Shown here in pieces: positions 10,646-22,610 of a stretch of DNA of 64,000 bases. Under the pieces are notes generated by a model. It worked only from the letters and a program-made list of their open reading frames with translations. It searched no databases and had not been told where the DNA came from. Each line of letters starts with the position of its first letter. Within the stretch, counting starts at the first letter, position 1. Both the position numbers and the translations under genes were made by a program. The stretch spans positions 248,001-312,000 of the forward strand of contig JANSLP010000005.1 in the NCBI GenBank assembly GCA_029298735.1, written 5' to 3'. Source of the stretch: Ophiostoma sp. CBS 140.51 (taxonomy: Eukaryota; Ascomycota; Sordariomycetes; Ophiostomatales; Ophiostomataceae).

Positions 10646-11803
10646 CTACACACCAAACCGCTCGCGGAAGCCGGCCAAAATGTCCAGGTTGATGTTGGAC
10701 CCGCCACACACCACCATGACCACATTGTGCTCCGCCCACGCCACGTCCGACATGCCCGCGCCCAAACTCTGGCGCAGCAAACTGGCAGAAGGCTTGCCCG
10801 CTTCAGGGGAGGACGCCCTCGCCGGAGTGTACAGTGGCGCCAGCGCTGCACCGCATGCCGGCTCGACCAGCATGCGTGTGTCGTCCAAAAAGTGCACAAT
10901 CGCGTCCACTGCCTCGGCATCGCTGACCACCACGGGGACCACGTCCTTGGGCCGCTGGCGGTACCACCGGTAAGCCTCTTCGGCCACGCGGATGCAGCCG
11001 AGGGATGTGGCAATCGACAAGATGCCGGGCAGTGTTACGAGCTGACCCGCCACCACGCTCGCCATGTAACTTTCGGCACCCGCCGTCTCGACCGCCAGCA
11101 CTTTAGAGTGCACGTCGGGACCGTACACGCGCTCCATGCCTTGCATCAGACCGCACAGCAGTCCGCCGCCGCCGACGCTGCACACGAAAGCGTCGGGGTG
11201 CACGCCCGCAGGGAGCTGCGTCGCCACTTCTTCGACCAGCGACGCCGCGCCCTCCCAGATATCGGGGTGGTCAAAGGGGGGGACATAAACAGACTTGACC
11301 TGTGTTTGAATCTCCGTGCCCTTCTGGGGCATCACCGCCTCCCGCAAGTGCTGATCCGCCGCCGCCCAGTTGGCCCCGTGCACGCGAACATCGTCGCACA
11401 GCGCCTGCAACTTGGCAATCATGTACGGCGAGGTCGATGTCGGCACGACAATCGTCGCCGGACTACCGAGATCCCGTGCGGCCGTGGCGCACGCCAGACC
11501 TGCGTTGCCGCCCGACGAGCAGTAAAAGTGCACGTCGGCCTGTCCACCGGACTCGTCGCGGGCTTTGGCAGCGGCGCGCACCATGAGGTTGCCGATGCCG
11601 CGGGACTTGAAGGACCCAGAAGGCTGATGGTTTTCGAGCTTGAGGTAGATGTTGCTAAAGTTGTTAGTGATGGACGGGGAAGCGAGCGTAGCGAGGACAT
11701 AACCTTACCATCCTGCTTGCTTGGAAAGAGCGGCCGAGTAGAGACAGGGCGTCTCGACCCAAGGCTTGGCGAGTTGCTGGTTGAGAGTCGGTGCAGAGCC
11801 CAT
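10646..11803 (-). CDS. PLP-dependent L-serine/L-threonine dehydratase
   Basis: Two exons on the - strand (11803-11709 and 11654-10646; intron 11708-11655, GTAAGG...TTTAG with CTAAC branch point, phase 2) give 367 aa. The fold type II PLP motif SGSFKSRGIGN (about residues 43-53) contains the Schiff-base lysine; the phosphate loop is SSGGNAGLACA and a second Gly-rich loop is CSVGGGGLLCG. This matches catabolic serine/threonine dehydratases of the yeast CHA1 / animal SDS type, which deaminate L-serine or L-threonine to pyruvate or 2-oxobutyrate. The tail VVMVVCGGSNINLDIL is also family-typical. Without the first exon the protein would lack its substrate-side N-terminus. The exact substrate preference cannot be read from the sequence. 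Confidence 0.88.
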
Positions 11804-14509
11804 TTTGGTAGATTTTGGGAGTGATAGATTAATTGGGGGTTTTCGGGGATATTTTCGAGTTGTTTCGACCGTTCAATGGCCTTTTGTTGTTTTGTCGAGG
11901 ATATATCGATTTGACCGTATACCGATCAACAGAGGCGTTTTGTGTGTAATGCGTGTAAGTGATGCTGGGCCAAATGCGATGTCAAGGCAAGGGCGTGTAA
12001 GTTTTTGGTGGGGCAGGAGCGTCCAGCAGCTTCCACGCTTTGTCGAAGGGTTAGATGTCTGTCAGAAAGAAGAACAACAAACAACAGAAAGATGAAGAAT
12101 GATAGAGAAGTAGAAAGGATCAAGATGGAGATGAAATGCAGAGGAAATGGTAAAATGTAAATGGAATCCACGGCAACCTCTCGCTGTTAGTTGCTTGCTT
12201 GTTTTCTTTTTTTCTCTGTCTTTTTGTCTTTTTGTCTGCTGGGGCCCAGACCTTCTTATCTTTCTCTCTTTTCTAGCTATCAAATCTGATCGACGGCTCT
12301 AAGCGGACATCGAGAAGGCCCTGTAAAAAGTAACGGGCGTGGGGATGAGTACAGTGTACTGTGGTATCTCGCAGCGTTTCTGGTTATTTTTGGACTTTAA
12401 TTCGTCATTTCCATCATTATTCACTGTTGGCTCCAGTTTAATTTTTTCAACTGCTTGCCTCCCATCGCGCCTTCCAAGGAGTTCCTCCCAACAAAGATGT
12501 TCGTCGTCCTGTCCGTTCGCTCCTGCCTCCCTGTCCAGGTTTCTCCACACGTTGAGCCAACTCCAATTCCGCCTCAAAGAGGCAACTGCCTGCGAATTGG
12601 GCGAATTGGCCCTGGCACGATGGTCCAATAGCCGCCAGCCGACTGACCACTTCCCCCTCATGATCATCAGCGAAGAGACTGTAAAAAAAAAAGGAGATGG
12701 CCCAGATGTCTGGGAAGGCAGGTGCGACACATCAAACAACAAACAAAGATTCCGTCTTCCAGTGCCCGGGGATGGCAGGCGCGGCGCAGGGAGGCAGGTG
12801 CGGACTAAACCGTATACAGCAGTCTTTCCTCATTTGCATCAGACGGAGTCCGTCCTGGTCGAACGCGCCTGCCTCTGATGGAATTTCCATTATCTTTCCA
12901 TTACCCTATATTACCCTATACATTTGCCTTGCGTTACCCTATACTTTGGCCTCGCGTTGGGTAAAAGATAGCAAAATAGCATAAAGGAGGGAGGGAAGCG
13001 GAGGTCAGGCAGTAGTTGGGGTAGCCCTGTGGCCCTGTGGTGCAACATGGCTCCGTTGCTCACCGAACTGGAATGTACCGGTGTACCTTTTCTGCATATT
13101 ACTGAAGGTAGCTACATCACTCTTAACCCGACGCTAAACGACAAGGACGGAAAGAGCAACACAGAGTTTTTTCCAGCGCCGTCAGCACACCGTGTACTCC
13201 GTCTGTGTACTGGTGGCCGCGTGTTATCATTTTGCATCGCCTCAGCGCCCGTTTCTTTTTCTAAGTCAAGCCCGTTATCAGTCGCTCTTTTTTTACGAGG
13301 ATCGTTTGTTGTTGTTCCAGATTTCTTATCTATGACTCGACTCGAAGGACGGTGAGGACAACAAAAATGAAAAGATTGTTGTCGTGAAGACGGTGAAGAA
13401 AGCAGAGACAAAAAAGAAGAGAAAAAAAGAAAGGGAAAGGAACGATGGATTCAACAAAATACAAAAATACAAAACAAAAAGGTTCAAAAAGGTACTACAA
13501 CATACACGTCCACCTCACTGGAGACCTGCCCCGGATTTTATGGATAGTGGTAGGAACTTTTTTTCAGCTTTAATTCAAATCGGGCAGGTGATGCCAAGTA
13601 TGACATGAAAATAGGGAGAAAAAGAAGGAGAGAAAACATGGAAAGAATAAGAAGGAAAAGAAGAAATACATAAAAAGAACAAAAAGAACGAATTGATCGA
13701 GCAGAAAGAACACGCAATCAAGTGACTGGATTGCATTCGACAACGGACACGGATGGCCGGTCGTGGCGTTTTCTCGTCTCTAGAAAATCGTCCACATGGT
13801 GCAAGCATCGTGACATTTTAGAAGGGGGCTCACCGTCTTCTGCTGTTTATCTTTTATTACCTTCCCCATACTTGTCTGGTCCCCCCCTTCTTGCGACTGC
13901 CAGCCCATCTCCATCTCCGGCCACCGGCATTGGGGCATTGGGCATCTGCCCGTCCCGTAGAGTACGTAAAAACAACAAACAAAGGCCAAGTCTGGACTGG
14001 CCGAAAATAGGTCTCAACAGAAATGAAACAGTAAACGGATAGGCAGGACAGAAAATACGGACGGACATACACACACAAAAACACATCATGTGCCTTGCCC
14101 ATCCATGTGGCCTCTTTTTCCTCGTTTCTCGGCACGCATTGTGCTCACACCATAGCCCCTGCGTGAGACAAAGGGGAGGAGAGGAGAGAAATGGTCTAAA
14201 TCACGGAGAAAGTAGAAGACAAATAAATATACTCGAAGATAAAAACAAAGTCTAACAGAAAGAAAGTGACAAGAACAAAGCATAGAACTCATACACCCAT
14301 GCAGGAAAACAATAGATTGTCCTTGCCTATCCACCTAACCTAGCAGCACCAGCCCATGGTGCTGCCTGTAATAAAAACCTGTGCCTAAACCTAAACGCCC
14401 TGATGTCCGCCATCCCGAAGCCCGAACGCCGTAGTCTGCCTGGCCATGTAGTCTGCTTCTTGGATGTTTCTTTGCTGCTAGCTCTTCCTGCCCTGCCGCT
14501 CGCAGACAC
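11804..14509. other. 2.7-kb gene-poor region between the dehydratase and RAD7
   Basis: This should contain the promoter of the minus-strand dehydratase gene and the 3' flank of RAD7. Several frames of 80-180 codons exist (the longest at 12339-12878 on +), but their composition is irregular and none resembles a family I know. A 10-bp motif TTACCCTATA occurs three times at 12901-12943. Purine-rich runs occupy about 13380-13700. A non-coding transcript or a species-specific small gene cannot be excluded. Confidence 0.4.
12901..12943. repeat. three copies of TTACCCTATA
   Basis: Two copies are directly adjacent (12901-12920) and a third follows at 12934-12943. They lie in the gene-poor region. 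The meaning is unknown; it may be a minor simple repeat. Confidence 0.6.
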
Positions 14510-16573
14510 TTACTCTTCAAAGCCAACGGTCTGCATGCCCAGCGCGTTCGGCACGCCCACCAGCACCCGTCCGTGCGGCACCTGCACACCCGTCACCAGC
14601 ATGCATCCGCTCGTCACCAGCTTGACGAGGTTCGGGCAGCACTGGAACATGCTGCGCACCACACTGTCCGTCACCTCACCACAGAAACTCACGTCAATGT
14701 GCCGCAGTTCCGGGTATTGTCTTCCCGAGGCAAAGACTTCTTCAAAGGCATCGCGGCCAATGTGCCTGCACGCGTGCAGGTGCAGTTTGCGCAGTTCGGA
14801 CCCAGAGTGAAGCATCAGTGCCTGGAACCCTTTGCTGCACAGACCGACACCGTCCGTGTTGTCATCGATGCCCGCCATGTCCGGCTCGTCGAAGCGGTTC
14901 TTTTCAAAATCGACCTCGTGCAGTGGCGGGTTGGCCCACCCCTCAAAAAGACGGACAAAGCCTTCGTCGGTGCATCCTTGTGTTTCTGTCAACCTCAACT
15001 TGCGCAGCGTCCGTGCATGCTGGTGCAACGCGTCGAGCACCGTATTGTCGACTTTGGCGGCGCCACGCAGCGACAGTGTCTGGAGTCCTGCGCCGATGCG
15101 GTGCAGCAGCTTGACGAGCACATCGCTGTGCACGGGCTTGTCGAGCATCAGGTTGATGTGCTGCAGGTGCGGCAGGTGCCCCAAGTGTTCGACACCGGCA
15201 CTGCCCATTTGCTCGTTGCCGCGGATTTTGAGCCGCACCAAATCGGGTGCACAGTCTTTGATATAGCCAATGACCTCGTCCGTGACGTGCTTGTCCGTAT
15301 CGCAGATTTGCAGTGTCCGTAGATGCGCGCCGCGCTCCACCAGGTACGCCTTCCACTTGGTTGCCGAAATCAAATTGGCACCGTACAGACAGAGCGTCTC
15401 GAGCTGTACGTCGCGCTGCAGCAGGTAGTCCATAACATCGTCCTTGAACTGGATCGCATTGTAGAGCCGGAGGTGCTTGAGGTTCGGCATGGACTGCAGC
15501 ATCCGCAAAAAATCATTCTCCACCAGGTCACCACAATCGTAGACGCAAATGTCCTCGGCGTCGGGGCGGATGAACAGGTCGACCGTCTTGGGGTTAATTA
15601 GACGCCGTTTTGAGAGTAACCGGGCAATGCGGTCAATGACGTCCCCGGGCAGGTCGCCCAGGTCCTCGGCCAAGTGAATGTTTTTCGACAAATGCTCGAC
15701 ACACTGCGTCACCAGCGACTTGGGACCGATCAGCGACGCACCGTCCAGCAGCCGGCTCTGTGCCTTGCGGCGCTGGCCGACGGGGCCGCCTCTGGGGACA
15801 AGCACGTCATCGGCCGGCCGAGACTTTTTGGCGGCAGCACCAGCCTTACCATTGCGACCCTTGCCGTTCTTTCCATCCAAACCCTTCTCTTGGTCCTGCA
15901 GACGGCCACACGGCGAACACAGCAGCTGGCCCTGGTCGTTGGCCCGCGAGTACGGCGTCACAGTAAAACGCTTCTGGCACCGGCCGCAGTTCTCCATTTG
16001 GCCCGGCAAAGGTTCGGCCTTGAAGTTGGAGAGGAGCGCACGGGCGAGTGCATCCTCTTCGTCCTCGTCCTCGTCTTCGTCACTATCAAAGACTCGTTTC
16101 TTGCCCTTGCCACCCTTTCCGTTGGCGCCCTTAGCGTCCTTCTTCTTCTTCTTGTTCGCCTTAATCTTGTCCACGGCCCGTTTCTGGGCGGCCGACAGCT
16201 GCTGGCCCCCAACACGGAAGCTGATGGAGGCGGCCGCCGCCGCGGGACTGTGTTCGGCCATCTGGGCCAGAGCGACCGTCTCGGGCGTCGACTCAATTTC
16301 GCCGTTGGCAAGGCCGGTGCGCAGCTGCTCGGTGAGGCTGGCCGCCTGTCGGCTCCGAAACTGCTCTTCAATGTCGGCAGCGGAAATGTTTCGGGAGGCA
16401 AGGAAACTCGTCAAGGCGGATTGTGGACCGACGACTCGAGGCCGGCCATTGGCGTCGAGATTCTGCCGTCCGCGGACCCTAGAGAAAAGACGAATTAGTA
16501 TTTCACTTCGAGGATCTGGCAATAATTTCTGTCATGATCTTTTTGTTTGTTTTCTTCTTCGTGCGACGTACAT
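14510..16573 (-). CDS. RAD7: nucleotide excision repair protein Rad7 (leucine-rich repeats)
   Basis: In yeast, Rad7 with Rad16 recognises UV lesions in non-transcribed DNA and contributes to a Cullin-type ubiquitin ligase. Exon 2 (14510-16478) carries almost the whole protein. The N-terminal signature VVGPQSALTSFLASRNISAADIEEQFRSR is followed by a Lys-rich acidic stretch, a CxxC...CxxC zinc-like segment (CGRCQ...CSPCG, about residues 155-190), and C-terminal leucine-rich repeats (about 320-640). The best model puts the start codon across an intron: AT at 16573-16572, intron 16571-16479 (GTACGT donor, ATACTAAT branch point, CTAG acceptor), then G at 16478, giving 656 aa beginning MVRGRQNLDANGRP. 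The next in-frame Met lies beyond the conserved N-terminus. Identity is firm; the start rests on splice-site reading. Confidence 0.9.
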
Positions 16574-17328
16574 CTTGTGGGTTTTCGATCGAAAGTCAGG
16601 ATGTGATTCAGATGGTTCGTCAAATGTCCGGTTTCTCGGAGAAAATCGTCATTCAGATGACTGCACACTGCTGGCGTCGTTGTGGTGCAAACGAGAGTTG
16701 TTGTGTGGTTGTCGAGGTTGTGAAAAAAGTTAGAAAAAGGGGGCGAATTTTGTGAGAAAATAGTGATGGGAATAGGCGGATGCGTTGGAAAAAGGCAAGC
16801 ACGAGTGAACTAAGTGAACGCAGTCGAGGCAGTGAATGGCAAGCAGCCGGGAGACGCGCCTGCTGGACTTTTCGATTAAATTTTATGGGTGCGCCAGGCA
16901 CGTAAGCACGTGACATTACTGCAACCACTTTACGCCGTATTACAGGGGGCCAGCATTCCTGGAGGGGTGCTGCAGTGCATGCGACAGCGGGGCAGGGCCG
17001 TGTACAAATGCCAATGCGCACTGTCTGCTAACAAAGGCAGTACCCTCACATCTAACAGATACAAAAAGAAGCAGATACGCCCGTTACAGCCCTCCAATGA
17101 ATATGCACAACGGCACAACGGCACGATACATCCTCCATACAGCCCATACATTGTTGAACAGTTGTCATACGATAATTCGATTTTCAATTGCGACATTGCA
17201 ACGCTACCCAAACCATATCCTTCGTATCGTCTCGTATCGTCATTTTGATCGTGAACCCGTCTCTTTTCGGATATCTTTGCGGTCTTTCTCTCTTCTCGTT
17301 TTATCTTCCTTCCTGCACCTTCCTCCCC
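16574..17328. other. intergenic region RAD7-SDR
   Basis: Contains the RAD7 promoter and the 3' flank of the dehydrogenase gene, both on the - strand. A CACGTG E-box lies near 16909. No gene was recognised. Confidence 0.45.
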
Positions 17329-18162
17329 CTACTTCTTGAGGAACTTGCCAACAGCCTCCTTGATGGCGCCCTGCTGCTTCTCAAACAGCTTCTGGCGTTG
17401 GTCCTCCAGGCCGCCCTCTGCAATCAACGGCTCGGCCGGGCCAATGCCAACCCACAGCTTGGGATCCTTGGCCAGCTTGTCGACCAGTTCATTCGTAAAA
17501 GCGGCTAGCGGCATGCCTAGCTTGTCGCCGTTCTCGAGGTCGGGCTGGTGCACGGGGTCGTGCAGCTCGGTCTGGACGGCGGGCGGGAACACTTCGACGA
17601 CGCGCAGCTCCTCGAAGCCGGCATCAATCTGCTGTTGCCGCATCGTCGTGATGAACGAGTGCAGGGCAGCCTTGCTGGCATTGTAGTTGGGCGTGCGGAC
17701 AAGGGTGGGCACAAGGCCGAGCGTGGCGCTGATAAAGATCAGATAGGCCTTGGTGCCGGCCTTGGTGAGGGCCTGGAGGTGCGGCAAGAACGCCGTCACC
17801 AGGTAGACATAAGCAGTGTAGTTGGTCTTGAGCTCGAGCTCGACGGTGGCCAAATCGACCGTCGCCGGCTGGCCGAAATCAAAGGCGCGCTGCACGCCGC
17901 TGTTGAGGATGACGGCATCCAGGTCGGGGTGGGCCGCGGTCACGACGGACGCAAACGTAGAAATGGCAGGCAGGTCCGTGATATCTAGGACCATGATCGA
18001 GATGCTGCCCTTGGGCGCCTTGCCGACGAGCGCTGTGAGACGGTCTTCGCGGCGGCCGACAGCCACGACGTGCGTGCCGTTCTCGGCGAGCTTGATGGCC
18101 AGGGCCTCGCCAATGCCAGACGTGGCACCAACAATCAGGGCCTTCTTGTATGGAAGAGACAT
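17329..18162 (-). CDS. short-chain dehydrogenase/reductase
   Basis: A single exon of 277 aa. The classical SDR features are visible: the Rossmann cofactor motif VGATSGIGEALA (TGxxxGIG type, residues 11-22), the VILNSG strand (NNAG equivalent), the catalytic serine in LIFISATLG, and the YxxxK pair in NYNASKAALHSF. R37-R38 after the second strand (VVAVGRRED) suggests NADP(H) preference by family rules. It resembles DltE-like single-domain oxidoreductases of filamentous fungi. No membrane segment or targeting signal is seen. The substrate cannot be inferred, and the neighbours (RAD7 and RAD16) do not suggest one. Confidence 0.88.
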   Translation of the reverse strand: MSLPYKKALIVGATSGIGEALAIKLAENGTHVVAVGRREDRLTALVGKAPKGSISIMVLDITDLPAISTFASVVTAAHPDLDAVILNSGVQRAFDFGQPATVDLATVELELKTNYTAYVYLVTAFLPHLQALTKAGTKAYLIFISATLGLVPTLVRTPNYNASKAALHSFITTMRQQQIDAGFEELRVVEVFPPAVQTELHDPVHQPDLENGDKLGMPLAAFTNELVDKLAKDPKLWVGIGPAEPLIAEGGLEDQRQKLFEKQQGAIKEAVGKFLKK

Positions 18163-19501
18163 GTTGAAGACTGAAGATGTGTTGAGTAAGATGTGATGAT
18201 GTGGAGGTGTGAATGCGGTTCACGAGAGAGGTGATGTGCACACTTTTATATTGAATCTGACGTGAAGATTAGAGCAGTAAGATGCTGACACGGGCGTTGG
18301 TCTTGGCGAGGATGCTGGCACACCTTTTATCGAGCTCGAGAGCTTGTCACAGGATCAAATGTTGAAGCTTCGCGTTAAAGCGCTTGTCATCTCCGTGAGG
18401 CAGGAACGGGAGAGTACAGTGCGAGCCACGGCCGGAGTTAGAGTTGTGTGAAATGGCGAACAGTTACAGCTGGGGAGGGAAGAGGCTCTAGGCTCGAGAG
18501 GCTCTTTTTCCCCTGACGCTTGCTTGGGCGGGTGCTCCACTGAGGCATGCCGACGGGGTATTTCAAGGCCAAATAAGCCGTCTTACATCTTGCGTGCTTG
18601 GTGCTCGAGTGAATTGAGTGCTCCTGCCATTACCAATGCTGCCAATTCCCATTGAGAGCCTCGGAGCCATTCTGTCTGTCCCACGTTTTTTGCCCACTTG
18701 GAAGGCGAGACCCGCTTTGCTGGACTGCCAAAAATGCTCCGGTTTATGTCGTAAAGTGCTTGCAGCACCCCTGTAACACCATTAAAGCGGGAAGGTGCAA
18801 ACGGCGGGCCTTTGGCGTATCTCGGGCCCTTTTGGCGACCTTTTGGCGACCTTTTGGCGACCAAGTCCCGTGACCCCGCGCCGTCAATTAAGCCCACAGA
18901 GCGTCTCCAGACCCGAAATTTCTGAGCGCGCGGCGCGTTTTCCAAGGAAGGCGCCAGGGAGCCTAGTTTCCCTCCCAGGAGAATTTGCGCCGTCAATCGC
19001 CTCCCGCCCCTATTTTTTTGCAACTTTTGCTGCACTTTGTTTTGTCTTTGCCTCTTTTTTCTTTTTCTTTTTCTTCTCAGCCTCACCTTTGCCTGCTGGT
19101 GCACACACCCTGCAAAACCCCACGGCGCCGTGCACGCCCTCCACATTCACCCTCCTCACCCCTTGCATTCGCCCTGGCCGTGCATTTGTCCTTTTGTCTA
19201 CCATTTAATTTCCCCCACGATTTTTGTCAAAGTCAACAGCCATCGACAAATTGACGGCGATCGAGAAAAGGGCACCGAAACAAAGACGACAATATCGACC
19301 GTCCTTTTGCATCGACTGCCATCGAATTCACGGCCTCGAATTCACTCATCGAGCTGAGCTGACTGCTCTTCACGATCTCGTCGGCCACATCCACCAAGTC
19401 TCCTCTTTAAGGCGGGTCTTGTTTCGATCTTTGGCTTCATCAGCCCCATCTTCTTTCTTTCACCTTGTCAACAAATCGCACATCACAGACCATTGGCTCA
19501 A
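18163..19501. other. divergent promoter region SDR/RAD16
   Basis: A 1.3-kb region between divergently transcribed genes. The half nearest RAD16 (about 19010-19480) is rich in C and T on the + strand and is probably its leader. A perfect 11-bp triplicate lies at 18830-18862. No conserved protein was found. Confidence 0.5.
18830..18862. repeat. three perfect copies of TTTTGGCGACC
   Basis: Three contiguous 11-bp units. Each contains TTTTGGCG, which resembles E2F/SBF-type cell-cycle sites; that reading is inference. The array lies about 640 bp upstream of the RAD16 start and 670 bp upstream of the dehydrogenase start. Confidence 0.7.
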
Positions 19502-22500
19502 ATGGCGACCCCACGGCAGTCTAGGAGGCTCAGTGAGCGCCGTAAGTGATGTCGACGTTGTGCATCCCAATGCTTCCTCTCTTATCCAAGTCTAACACCC
19601 ACAGTGGCGAGCAATGCTCCGAACAGTCCTCTCGGGCCTAAGACGCCCGCAGCTGCTGCGACGACGACGTCTGGCAGAGCCACTCGCTCGCAGGTCAAGG
19701 CCGAACGCCCGCCCTCCGACAACAGCGTCTCCGGCAGCACAAAGTCCAACTCAACCATCCCCACGCCGACCCAATACCCCTCAGACGACGAGCTGTCCAC
19801 GGCCCCCTCGAGCGCTGCCCCGACGCCTGCCGACTTTAACAAGGCCACTACCTCGCGGGCCAACGGCACAAACAGCACATCCACATACCCCGGCTTCCAG
19901 TCGGCCAGCTCGCTGCTGCGGGTAGAGATTGAGTTGCCTGAGCGGTCGGCCATTAATGGTGTTGCCGGTCCCAGTGGAAGCCCCAGCTCTTCGTCTGCGC
20001 CCCTCGCTTCTGACAGTGCAAAGGCTCTTAGTAGGAGCAAGTACTCGCTGGCTCCTAACAAGAAGCGGCGTACCTTTGTGCAAGACACCGACGAGGACAA
20101 CTCTGATTTCTACAGTGGTGCCGACGCCAAGCTGCAGAACCTGGTTGCCTCGGATGCCATGCTGGCCCAAAAACTGCAAGCCGAGGAAGATTTGCGACTC
20201 CCTAAGGCGGAGGACGTGAAGCCAACCTTACGTGGCGGCAGCGGCAACGGCAACGGCGGCGCTTCCGACTTTATTGTCGCTACCCCTGCCAAAGAGGAGA
20301 GACCGTCTACAGTCAACTCTGAATACCCTGACGTCGAGATATTGTCTTCACGTCCGGTCAAGAGACAGCGTCGTAACACAGCCGGAGCTTCTGCTGCAAC
20401 ACCCGAAACTACCGCATCGTCGAGCCGTGACGCCCCCATAACGATCAAGGACGACGCCGATGATGATAGTAGTAATCTCAGCAGCCCGCCGCCGGATCCG
20501 AATGTCTACGACTCAGACGACTCGTTCATGTCCAACGGTGAGGCCGAGGCCGTTATGGCCGACCGCGACCTGGGCACCCGTCGGGCCTACCGTGAGTACA
20601 AGAACAAGAAGCGCGTCCTGTCCGACCGCGAGCGTCTGGAAGAGCAGCACCCTGTCCTCAGAAAGATGTGGAAGGATTTGGAGAAGATGGCCGTCCTCAA
20701 TGCCGGCCGGGCCGACCAGCCCCAAAACATCTCGCGCAACCTCAAGCCGTTCCAACTCGAAGGTGTTGCGTGGATGACGGCCATGGAGAAGACCAAGTGG
20801 AAGGGCGGTCTGCTCGGTGACGAGATGGGCCTGGGCAAGACGATCCAGGCTGTGTCTCTTATAATGTCCGACTACCCGGCTAAGCGCCCGACGTTGGTCC
20901 TTGTCCCGCCCGTGGCTCTCATGCAGTGGACGTCTGAGATCGCCTCCTACACTGATGGCTGCCTCAAGACTTTTGTCTACCACGGCACCAATGCCAAGAC
21001 CAAGGGCATGACCAAGAAGGACATTCGTAAGTACGATGTCATCATGATGTCCTACAACAGTCTGGAGTCCATGTACCGCAAGCAAGAGCGCGGATTCACG
21101 CGCAAGGACGGCGTCTACAAGGAGGAGAGCATCATTCACGGCACGCACTTTCACCGTGTCATTCTCGACGAAGCACACTGTATCAAGGTAGGTTACCAAG
21201 TATTATTCTATCCTTTTTGTGTTCACCACTAACAGTTTGTAGACTCGTAGCACAATGACTGCCAAGGCGTGCTTTGCTCTCGAAGCCGACTACCGCTGGT
21301 GTCTTTCCGGCACACCGCTGCAGAACCGTATCGGAGAGTTCTTCTCTCTGCTGCGTTTCCTCCAGATCGAGCCCTTCTCTAACTACCTGTGCCGCGACTG
21401 CAACTGCTCCAAGATGGAGTGGGCCGTTGATGACGAGAACTACTGCACGCACTGCAAGCACCGAGGCATGCGCCATCTGTCCGTCTTTAACCAGGAGCTG
21501 CTGAACCCCATCCAGCGGTTCGGCAACTTTGGTCCAGGTAAAGAAGCTTTTAAGAAGCTACGTCTCCTGACCGACCGCATCATGCTCCGTCGTCTCAAGA
21601 AGGACCACACCAACTCCATGGAGCTGCCTGTCAAGCGCATCGTCGTCGACCGCCAGTTTTTCAGTGACGTCGAGACTGATTTCGCCAACAGCATCATGAC
21701 CAACTCGGAGCGCAAGTTTACGACGTACGTCGAGAACGGTGTCATGCTCAACAATTATGCCAACATTTTCGGTTTGATTATGCAGATGCGCCAGGTCGCC
21801 GACCACCCGGATCTAATCCTCAAAAAGAACAGCGAGGGCAGCCAAAACGTCATGATTTGCTGCATTTGCGACGAGCCTGCCGAAGAGGCCATCAACTCCC
21901 GCTGTCGCCATGATTTCTGCCGTGAGTGTGCGCGCAGCTATCTGGAGGCCACGGAGCAGCCCGACTGCCCGCGCTGCCACATCCCGCTTGCCATTGACTT
22001 GGAGCAGCCCGAGATTGAGCAGGACGAGGTCCAGGTCAAAAAATCGTCGATCATCAATCGCATCCGCATGGCCAACTGGACCTCGTCGTCCAAGATTGAG
22101 TTGTTGGTGTACAATTTGTACCGCCTGCGCTCCGAAAAGGCCTCGCACAAGTCGATTATTTTCTCGCAGTTCACCACCATGCTCCAGCTTATTGAATGGC
22201 GTCTCCGCCGCGCTGGTATCACGACCGTCATGCTCGACGGCAGCATGACGCCCGCCCAGCGCCAGGCGTCCATTGAGTATTTCAAGAACAATGTCGACGT
22301 CGAGTGTTTCCTGGTGTCCCTCAAAGCCGGCGGTGTCGCTCTCAATCTCACAGAAGCCTCGCGGGTCTTCATTATCGACCCCTGGTGGAACCCGGCCGCA
22401 GAGTGGCAGTCGGCCGACCGCTGCCACCGCATCGGCCAGACCCGCCCCTGTGTCGTGACGCGCCTGTGCATCGAGGACTCGGTCGAGAGCCGCATGGTTC

Positions 22501-22610
22501 TGCTGCAAGAAAAGAAGACGCGCATGATCAACTCGACCATCAACTCGGACGATGCGGCCATGGAGTCGCTGACGCCCGAAGACCTGCAATTCCTTTTCCG
22601 CGGTAGTTAG
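19502..22610 (+). CDS. RAD16: DNA repair ATPase/E3 ligase Rad16 (SNF2 helicase with RING finger)
   Basis: The partner of Rad7 in global-genome nucleotide excision repair. Three exons (19502-19541, 19605-21187, 21243-22610; phases 1 and 0) give 996 aa. The N-terminal 330 residues are Ser/Thr/Pro-rich and disordered. The Swi2/Snf2 ATPase begins near residue 395: Walker A GDEMGLGKTIQ (about 418), DEAH box in LDEAHCIK (about 535) and CLSGTPLQNRIGEF. A RING finger (CCICDEPAEE...CRHDFCRECA...CPRCH, about 746-790) is inserted between the two helicase lobes, as in Rad16/Rad5-type proteins. The C-terminal helicase domain has SLKAGGVALNL and CHRIGQTRP. The first exon encodes MATPRQSRRLSER. Splice sites GTAAGT/ACAG and GTAGGT/TTGTAG keep the frame. 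Identity is secure; Rad5 is excluded by the absence of a HIRAN domain. Confidence 0.93.

Noticed and set aside
12339..12878. A 179-codon frame in the gene-poor region
   Set aside because: Mixed composition, no repeats, no recognised motif, and overlapping frames of similar length on the other strand. It looks like chance in low-stop sequence.
12901..12943. TTACCC repeats as telomere-like sequence
   Set aside because: Fungal telomeres are TTAGGG/CCCTAA. TTACCC is not the complement, and only three copies occur.
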